Source: Klenkia taihuensis
Lineage (GTDB): Bacteria > Actinomycetota > Actinomycetes > Mycobacteriales > Geodermatophilaceae
Direction of reading: 5' to 3'
Assembly (NCBI RefSeq): GCF_900112525.1
Contig: NZ_FOMD01000002.1
Location: 372,001 to 436,000 of the forward strand
DNA: 64,000 nt
Shown here: piece after piece, positions 57,182 through 64,000 of the stretch
Position numbering within the stretch: the stretch's first letter is position 1
Layout of the letters: the number at the start of each line of letters is the position of its first letter
Position numbers and translations under genes: made by a program
Notes under the pieces: model-generated
What the model saw: the letters and a program-made list of their open reading frames with translations, nothing else
What the model was told of the DNA's origin: nothing
Database searches by the model: none

Positions 57182-58235
57182 CGGCGACCGCCCGCTGCAG
57201 GCGCGGCAGCAGCCGGCGGACCACCTGGCCCAGCGGGGTGCGCGGGCCGGTCTGCGGCGGCTCGCCCCGTTCCCCGCGCGGCAGGGCCGACCGGTCGTGC
57301 ACCAGCTCGGCCAGCACGGGCCGGCCCAGCACCTCGCCGACCTCGGCCGCACCCACCCCGCCCGGCGCGGTGCGGGCGACCAGCACCGCGCGGGCCCACG
57401 CCGGGTCGGCCAGCAGCGGCCCGGCCGCGGCCAGGGCGCGCACCCGGTCGGGCACGACCAGCACGACCAGGTCGGCCTCGGCCAGCACGGGCTCGACCAG
57501 CGCCGGGTCGGCCCGCACCGGCAGGTCGACCACGACCGGGTGGCCGCCGGCCCGGGCGGCGGCCACCACCGAGGCGAGCGCGGCGGCGGGCACCGGCGCC
57601 GGCGCACTGCGGGAGGGCGCCAGCACGTGCACGCCGTGCAGCCGGGGCAGCGCGGCCACGACGGGCCCGCCGTCCACCCGGCCGCGCAAGCCGGCGAGGT
57701 CGGGCCAGCGCAGGCCGTCGGCCCACTCCGCGCCGAGCACCAGGTCCAGCCCGCCGGCCAGCCCGTCGGCGTCGACCAGGACGGTGGCCCGCTCCCCGCG
57801 CACCGACAGGGCCAGCGCCGCGGCCAGCGTGCTCGCCCCGGCGCCGCCGCAGGCGCCGGCGACCACGGTGAGGGTGCCGGTCTCGACCGGCTCGGTGACC
57901 GCCCGGGCGGCCCGCTCGACCAGCCAGCCCTCGTCCTGGGGCAGCCGCACCACCCGTTCGGCGCCGAGGGCCAGCGCGGCGTCCACGTCGGCGCGGCCGA
58001 GCTCGTCCCGCGCGGCGACCACGACCCCCGGCCGCCGCGGCAGGGCGCGCACGGCGGGTGCGGCCAGGGCGTCGGCGCCGACCAGCACCAGCGGGGCCGC
58101 CCGGTGCGCGCGACGGAGGGCGGCCCCGCCGTGGGTGAGCTCGGCGGTGGTGCCGGCGGCGGCCAGCAGGTGCAGCAGATCGTCGACCAGGCCGTCGTCG
58201 GAGCTGATCACGAGGGGATGGGGGGTGGTGTCCAC
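57174..58235 (-). CDS. CpaE-like ParA/MinD-family protein
   Basis: 353 aa. An N-terminal receiver-like domain (about 1-125) without a clear Asp site is followed by a MinD/ParA ATPase domain with a deviant Walker A (ACGGAGASTLAAALA, lacking the usual Lys), VLVDADGLAGGLDLVLG and VVVDLPVRADP. In tad systems CpaE localises the machinery. GTG 58235 opens the tad run. There is no Shine-Dalgarno sequence. The GTCCACA element lies about 48 bp upstream. Confidence 0.86.
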   Translation of the reverse strand: MDTTPHPLVISSDDGLVDDLLHLLAAAGTTAELTHGGAALRRAHRAAPLVLVGADALAAPAVRALPRRPGVVVAARDELGRADVDAALALGAERVVRLPQDEGWLVERAARAVTEPVETGTLTVVAGACGGAGASTLAAALALSVRGERATVLVDADGLAGGLDLVLGAEWADGLRWPDLAGLRGRVDGGPVVAALPRLHGVHVLAPSRSAPAPVPAAALASVVAAARAGGHPVVVDLPVRADPALVEPVLAEADLVVLVVPDRVRALAAAGPLLADPAWARAVLVARTAPGGVGAAEVGEVLGRPVLAELVHDRSALPRGERGEPPQTGPRTPLGQVVRRLLPRLQRAVAGG

Positions 58236-58282
58236 ACCGCGCAGTGAGCACCCGGGACGGCGTCCGCGGGGGCCGTGCGGCA

Positions 58283-58319
58283 CATCTGTGGACAACCCGT
58301 CCGGGTGTGGACGACGGCG
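58283..58319 (-). promoter_or_regulatory. GTCCACA double element upstream of the cpaE-like gene
   Basis: On the minus strand two GTCCACA heptamers (58312-58306 and 58293-58287) are 19 bp apart. The second extends to TTGTCCACA, a perfect actinobacterial DnaA box. The frame CGCCGTC...GATG matches the other two copies. Confidence 0.6.
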
Positions 58320-58362
58320 AGCCGCCCGTCGGACCCCCGTGCTGCCCTTAGCCTCGTGCCCC

Positions 58363-59163
58363 ATGACCCGCGTCGAGCCCCGCAGTGCGGTGTTCTTCGA
58401 CCTGGACAAGACCGTCATCGCCAAGTCGAGCACCCTGGCCTTCGGCGGGCCGTTCTACCGGGGCGGGCTGATCAACCGCCGGGCGGTGCTCAAGGGCGCC
58501 TACGCCCAGTTCGTGTTCTCCCTGGCCGGCGCGGACGCCGTGCAGATGGAGCGGATGCGCGCGCAGATCACCGCGATGTGCACCGGCTGGAGCGTGGAGA
58601 CGGTGCACGACATCGTCCGCGAGACCCTGCACACCATCGTCGACCCGCTGGTCTACGCCGAGGCGGTGGACCTCGTCGAGGCGCACCGGGCGGCCGGCCG
58701 CGAGGTGGTCATCGTGTCCAGCAGCGGCGCGGAGATGGTGGAGCCGATCGGCGAGATGCTGGGCGTCGACCGGGTGGTGGCCACCCGGATGGTGGTGGCC
58801 GAGGGCCGCTACACCGGTGAGATCGAGTTCTACGCCTACGGCGAGGGCAAGGCCGAGGCGATGCGCGCCGTCGCCGCCGAGCGGGGCTACGACCTCTCCG
58901 ACTGCCACGCCTACTCCGACTCGATCACCGACCTGCCGATGCTCGAGGCGGTCGGCCACCCGACGGCGGTCAACCCCGACCGGGCGCTGCGCCGGGCCGC
59001 CACCGAGCGCGGCTGGCCGGTGCTGGTCTTCTCCCGGCCGGTCGCGCTGAGCGCCCGCACCGGCCAGCGCGGCCCGGTGGTCACCGGGGCCGCCGTCGGC
59101 GTGGGTGCGGCGGTGGTGGGGCTGGCCTGGTTCGCCCGCCGGCGGGCGCTGCGCACCGGATGA
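58363..59163 (+). CDS. HAD-IB family hydrolase (SerB-like, Rv3661-like)
   Basis: 266-aa phosphatase-fold protein. Motif I FFDLDKTVIAKSS, motif II VVIVSSSGAEM, the Lys region GEGKAEAM and motif IV AYSDSITDLPML are intact; the cap has HDIVRETLHTIVDP. A C-terminal hydrophobic helix (about 240-258) followed by RRRALRTG suggests a membrane tail. The substrate is unknown. Conserved beside tad loci. ATG 58363 has TAGCCT 8 nt upstream and no Shine-Dalgarno sequence. The stop overlaps the kinase start as ATGA. Confidence 0.88.
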   Translation: MTRVEPRSAVFFDLDKTVIAKSSTLAFGGPFYRGGLINRRAVLKGAYAQFVFSLAGADAVQMERMRAQITAMCTGWSVETVHDIVRETLHTIVDPLVYAEAVDLVEAHRAAGREVVIVSSSGAEMVEPIGEMLGVDRVVATRMVVAEGRYTGEIEFYAYGEGKAEAMRAVAAERGYDLSDCHAYSDSITDLPMLEAVGHPTAVNPDRALRRAATERGWPVLVFSRPVALSARTGQRGPVVTGAAVGVGAAVVGLAWFARRRALRTG

Positions 59164-60296
59164 CCGCGACCGGCGGCCCGGTGGTCCGGCACCGCGACCT
59201 GCTCGCCCCGCTGTGGCGCGTGGTCGTCGCGTTCCGGCTGGTCGCCTGGGTGCTCGCCGTCCTCGGGTGGTTCCGGGAGCGCGAGGACTACCCCGGGATG
59301 GCCGCGCCGCTGGCCGTGCTGGGCGCGATGGCGGTGTGGACCGGCGTGGTCACGGTGCTCTACAGCCGGGGGTCGGGCCGTCGGGTGCGCACCACCCTGC
59401 TCGACCTGGGCGTCACCGTGCTGCTGCTGGCCGCCACGGTGACCACCCAGCCGCCCGGCGCGTTCGGCGAGGGCGCGCCCATCGTCACCTCCATCTGGGT
59501 CGCCGGCCCGGCGCTGGCCATGGCGCTCGTCCGCGGCCGCGCCGGTGGTCTGGCCGGGGCGCTCGTGGTGTGGGCTGCGGTCACCCTGCTGCGCGGGTAC
59601 GTCGGCGACCGCGAGGTCTTCAACCTGACCCTGCTGGTGCTCATCGCGGTGCTGCTGGGCCACGCCGCGACCATCACGCGGCAGGCCGAGCTGGCCCTGC
59701 GCGAGGCCGCCGCCGCGCAGGCCGCCGCCGCCGAGCGGGAGCGGCTGGGCCGGGCGGTGCACGACGGCGTGCTGCAGGTGCTCGTCGCCGTCCGCCGGCG
59801 GGCCCGGTCCACCGACGAGCTGGCCGACCTCGGCCGGCTGGCCGCCGAGCAGGAGGTCGCGCTGCGCGGGCTGCTGACCACCGGGGCACCGGTCGCCGTC
59901 GGCACCACCGACCTGGGCACGGCGCTGCGGTTGCTGGCCACCCCCGACGTCGAGGTCAGCGGTCCGGCCGAGCCGGTCGAGGTGCCCGCGCACACCGGCA
60001 CCGAGCTCGTCGCCGCGGTGCGGGAGGCGCTGGCCAACACCGCCGAGCACGCACCCGGTGCCCGGGCGTGGGTGTCGCTGGAGCCGGCCGACGACGAGGT
60101 GGTCGTGGTGGTCCGCGACGACGGCCCCGGCATCCCGGAGGGCCGGTTGCCCGCCGCCGAGCAGGAGGGCCACCACGGCGTGCGGTCCTCCATCTGCGGC
60201 AGGCTGGCCGACCTGGGCGGCTCCGCCGTCCTGCACACCGGGCCCGGGCAGGGCACCGAGTGGGAGCTGACCGTGCCGAGGGAGGGCCCGCGATGA
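59160..60296 (+). CDS. Two-component sensor histidine kinase (MacS/DUF5931 type)
   Basis: 378 aa. Five or so N-terminal membrane helices (about 20-170) form the sensor region. The phospho-acceptor lies in RAVHDGVLQVL. The HATPase domain has N box EALANTAEHA and G box DDGPGIPEG. The class is the NarL-type kinases of actinobacteria. The signal is unknown. It is coupled by ATGA overlaps both to the HAD gene and to the response regulator. Confidence 0.9.
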   Translation: MTATGGPVVRHRDLLAPLWRVVVAFRLVAWVLAVLGWFREREDYPGMAAPLAVLGAMAVWTGVVTVLYSRGSGRRVRTTLLDLGVTVLLLAATVTTQPPGAFGEGAPIVTSIWVAGPALAMALVRGRAGGLAGALVVWAAVTLLRGYVGDREVFNLTLLVLIAVLLGHAATITRQAELALREAAAAQAAAAERERLGRAVHDGVLQVLVAVRRRARSTDELADLGRLAAEQEVALRGLLTTGAPVAVGTTDLGTALRLLATPDVEVSGPAEPVEVPAHTGTELVAAVREALANTAEHAPGARAWVSLEPADDEVVVVVRDDGPGIPEGRLPAAEQEGHHGVRSSICGRLADLGGSAVLHTGPGQGTEWELTVPREGPR

Positions 60297-60933
60297 CGAC
60301 GGTGATGGTGGTCGACGACCACCCGATGTGGCGCGAGGCCGTGGAGCGCGACCTCGCCGCCCGCGGCTTCGAGGTGGTGGCCACCGCCGGCGACGCGGGC
60401 GCGGCGGTCCGGCGGGCGCAGGCGGTGCGGCCCGACGTGGTGGTGATGGACCTGCAGCTCGGCGCGGGTTCGGGGGTCGACGCCACCCGCGACGTGGTGG
60501 CTGCCCTGCCCACCACCCGCGTCCTGGTGCTGTCGGCCAGCGCGGAGCAGGCCGACGTGCTGGAGGCGGTCAAGGCCGGGGCGTCGGGCTACCTGGTGAA
60601 ATCCGCGTCCGCCGACGAGCTGGCCGACGCGGTCACCCGCACCGCGGCCGGGGACGCCGTGTTCTCGGCGGGGCTGGCCGGGCTGCTGCTGGGTGAGTAC
60701 CGGCGGCTGCAGGCCGGACCGGACGACGGCGCCCCGCGGCTGACCGAGCGGGAGACCGAGGTGCTCAAGCTGGTCAGCCGGGGGCTGTCGGCCAAGGCGA
60801 TCGCCGAGCGGCTGGTGCTCAGCCACCGCACGGTGGAGAACCACGTGCAGAACACCCTGCGCAAGCTGCAGCTGCACAACCGGGTCGAGCTCACCCGCTA
60901 CGCCATCGAGCACGGCCTGGCCGACCCCGGTGA

Positions 60934-60940
<7 letters not shown>
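60293..60940 (+). CDS. LuxR/NarL-family response regulator
   Basis: 215 aa. The receiver domain has VVDDHPMWREA, phospho-acceptor Asp in VVVMDLQLG and Lys in SGYLVKSAS. The C-terminal LuxR helix-turn-helix reads LTERETEVLKLVSRGLSAKA and LSHRTVENHVQNTLRKL. Partner of the kinase by ATGA coupling. The target genes are not evident. Confidence 0.93.
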
Positions 60941-62382
<1,442 letters not shown>

Positions 62383-62392
62383 TGGCCCGCGG

Positions 62393-62818
62393 ATGAGCTG
62401 GTGGCAGGTGCTGCTCGGCGTCCTCGCCGGGCTGGCACTGGTCTACGCCGTCCTGCTGGGTCTGCTGTGGGCCTACGCCCGCCGGCACCCGGAGACGGTG
62501 CCGACCCGGGAGGCGTGGCGGCTGCTGCCCGACGTCGTCCGGCTGGTCAGGCGGCTGGCCGGGGACGGGTCGCTGCCCCGCGGCGTCCGGGTCCGGCTGG
62601 TCCTGCTGCTGGTCTACCTGGCCTCGCCGGTCGACCTGGTCCCCGACGTGCTGCCGGTGGTCGGGTACGCCGACGACGCCGTGGTGGTGGCGCTGGTGCT
62701 GCGCTCGGTGGTGCGGGCGGCCGGGCCCGGGGCGCTCACCCGGCACTGGCCGGGCAGCCCCGCGGGCCTGGCGCTGGTCCGCCGGCTGGCCGGGCTCAGC
62801 GGCGCAGGGCCTGCTTGA
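62393..62818 (+). CDS. DUF1232 (YkvA-like) membrane protein
   Basis: 141 aa. One N-terminal helix (about 5-27), a basic region, then the DUF1232 motif YLASPVDLVPDVLPVVGYAD with a second hydrophobic stretch. Function unknown. ATG 62393 is 10 bp after argG, so it is probably co-transcribed. Its last 23 bp overlap the 3' end of the convergent aldo/keto reductase gene. Confidence 0.85.
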   Translation: MSWWQVLLGVLAGLALVYAVLLGLLWAYARRHPETVPTREAWRLLPDVVRLVRRLAGDGSLPRGVRVRLVLLLVYLASPVDLVPDVLPVVGYADDAVVVALVLRSVVRAAGPGALTRHWPGSPAGLALVRRLAGLSGAGPA

Positions 62819-63818
62819 CCTTGCCGAGCACGGGGGCGGCGCGCTGCAGCAGCGGCCCGGCCTCCTCCCGGGCCCGCTCGGCCAGGGTGCTCACCGCCGA
62901 CTGCGGGTCGAAGGAGAGGGCCGCGGCGGTCAGCGCGGTGACCTCGTCGGCGGCCAGGTCGAGGTCGGCCGCGGCCGCGTTGAACTCCAGCTGCTCCACG
63001 CTGGACGCCCCGGGGATGGCCACCGTGCGCGGCTGGGCCAGCAACCAGGCCAGCGCGACCTGGGCGGGGGCGACGCCGTGGGCGTCGGCGACCTCGCGCA
63101 GCACCGCCAGCAGCGGCTCCACCCGGCGCAGGTTCTCGGTGCCGAACAGCTTGTTCATCGCCCGCACGCCACCGGGGCGGTTGTCCACGCCGTACTTCCC
63201 GCCCAGCAGGCCCTGCGCCAGCGGGCTGTAGGCGATGACCAGCCGGTCCTCGGCCTCGGCGAACGGCACCAGGTCGGCCAGCGGCCCGGCCGCGGCGAGG
63301 GAGAACTCGACCTGGTTGCTGACCACGGGCCGGCCGAGCGCGGCGTCGGCCTCCCGCCAGCGGTCGAGGGAGTAGTTGGAGACGCCGACGGCGCCGATGC
63401 GGCCCTCGTCGAGCAGCGCACCCATGCCCTTCATCGTCACGGTGTCGGGGACGACGGGGTTGGGCTGGTGCACCTGGTACAGCGGGATCCGGCGGACGCC
63501 GAGCCGCTGGGCGCTGCCCTGCCACGCCTTGCGCACCAGCTTCGGGAACGGCGCGACCGGCAGCACCTTGGAGGCGAGGACGACGTCGTCCCGCCGGTCG
63601 GCGAGCGCGGCGCCCAGGATGCGCTCGCTCTTGCCGGGGCCGTAGACCTCCGCGGTGTCGAAGAGCGTGATGCCCAGCTCGAGCGCGCGCCGGACGATCG
63701 CGGTGGCCCCGGCGTCGGCGTAGTCGTCGCCGTAGCCCCACTCGCGGGAGCCGAACTGCCAGGTGCCCAGCCCGATCCGGGAGACCTGACCGAGACCGTC
63801 GACGTCGAGGGAGCGCAT
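62796..63818 (-). CDS. Aldo/keto reductase
   Basis: 340-aa NADPH-dependent reductase fold. The catalytic tetrad is placed in FDTAEVYGPGKSE (Asp, Tyr), VLASKVLP (Lys) and YQVHQPNP (His); GVSNYSLD and the C-terminal IPGASSVEQLEFN cofactor loop are typical. A helical tail of about 40 residues extends beyond the usual barrel. Substrate unknown. ATG 63818. Confidence 0.9.
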   Translation of the reverse strand: MRSLDVDGLGQVSRIGLGTWQFGSREWGYGDDYADAGATAIVRRALELGITLFDTAEVYGPGKSERILGAALADRRDDVVLASKVLPVAPFPKLVRKAWQGSAQRLGVRRIPLYQVHQPNPVVPDTVTMKGMGALLDEGRIGAVGVSNYSLDRWREADAALGRPVVSNQVEFSLAAAGPLADLVPFAEAEDRLVIAYSPLAQGLLGGKYGVDNRPGGVRAMNKLFGTENLRRVEPLLAVLREVADAHGVAPAQVALAWLLAQPRTVAIPGASSVEQLEFNAAAADLDLAADEVTALTAAALSFDPQSAVSTLAERAREEAGPLLQRAAPVLGKVKQALRR

Positions 63819-63828
63819 TGCCCCAGTC

Positions 63829-64000
63829 TCAACCGCGCAGCAGGGACTCGCAGATCGCCAGGCCCTCGCGGGCGCCGAGCTCGGTGGCCCGCGCGCAGTG
63901 CACCAGCCAGCCCGCGACGCCCTCGGGGGTACCGCTGCGGTAGCCGGCCAGCGCGGCGGCGTGGGCCGGGGCGCCCAGCTCGGCGAACCCGACCTCGGGC
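63829..64000 (-). CDS. Unknown protein (partial, C-terminal 56 residues)
   Basis: The frame read from the right edge ends at TGA 63829. Visible features are PAHAAALAGYRSGTPEGV and a final helix TELGAREGLAICESLL. I cannot assign a family from this piece. It lies 11 bp upstream of the aldo/keto reductase start on the same strand, so the two may form an operon. Confidence 0.6.
   Translation of the reverse strand, partial: PEVGFAELGAPAHAAALAGYRSGTPEGVAGWLVHCARATELGAREGLAICESLLRG

Overview
The window is very GC-rich DNA with GTG-heavy starts, ATGA/GTGA stop-start overlaps, and an actinobacterial gene set: Lsr2, ClpC, a zincin-tilS-hpt-ftsH-fol block, leaderless-looking promoters and an actinobacterial tad locus. 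Gene order follows two blocks of the Mycobacterium tuberculosis chromosome, roughly Rv3589-Rv3628 and Rv3644c-Rv3661. Composition and protein flavour suggest a soil actinobacterium such as a member of the Geodermatophilaceae. That assignment is inferred; there is no rRNA here.

Left block (1-28.5 kb). A partial secreted protein and mutY are divergent. Then, mostly on the minus strand, come clpC, lsr2 and a cofactor supra-operon: DUF2520 dehydrogenase-like protein, panC, panD, nadB, nadC, coaX and lysS, making pantothenate, phosphopantothenate, NAD precursor and Lys-tRNA. A DUF6779 membrane protein follows. An inserted segment (12.2-18.7 kb) carries an SDR enzyme, a DUF1684 protein and an OpuC/ProU-type osmoprotectant ABC transporter whose substrate-binding protein is circularly permuted. 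The ancestral order resumes with DUF3180, folK, folB, folP, folE, ftsH, hpt, tilS, a DUF2342 zinc metalloprotease, dacB and ppa.

Metal-resistance region (28.5-43.2 kb). After a nitronate monooxygenase come a chromate operon (split chrB, chrA), an arsenic cluster (arsM-acr3-arsC with divergent arsR and twin operators) and a TauE-type permease. A 7.5 kb element is integrated in tRNA-Thr(CGT) and bounded by 43-bp direct repeats. It carries a tyrosine integrase, an excisionase-like protein, a DUF3800 protein, about 760 bp without a recognisable gene, and a copper module (CopB ATPase, DUF305 lipoprotein, DUF6153 protein) with CsoR-like operator palindromes.

Right block (43.2-64 kb). The minus strand carries holB, tmk, a SAM methyltransferase, topA, a DUF1023 hydrolase and its small ESX-like partner. 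A DUF1998-type DEAD-box helicase then faces an actinobacterial tad pilus locus (cpaE-like, tadA, tadB, tadC, DUF4244 pilin, two tadE-like). The helicase, the pilin and the cpaE-like gene share an upstream element: two GTCCACA heptamers exactly 19 bp apart, in the same orientation relative to each gene. A HAD-IB phosphatase, a two-component system, argG, a DUF1232 protein and an aldo/keto reductase finish the window.

The three most notable observations are the permuted substrate-binding protein, the shared tad/helicase element, and the tRNA-Thr copper element.
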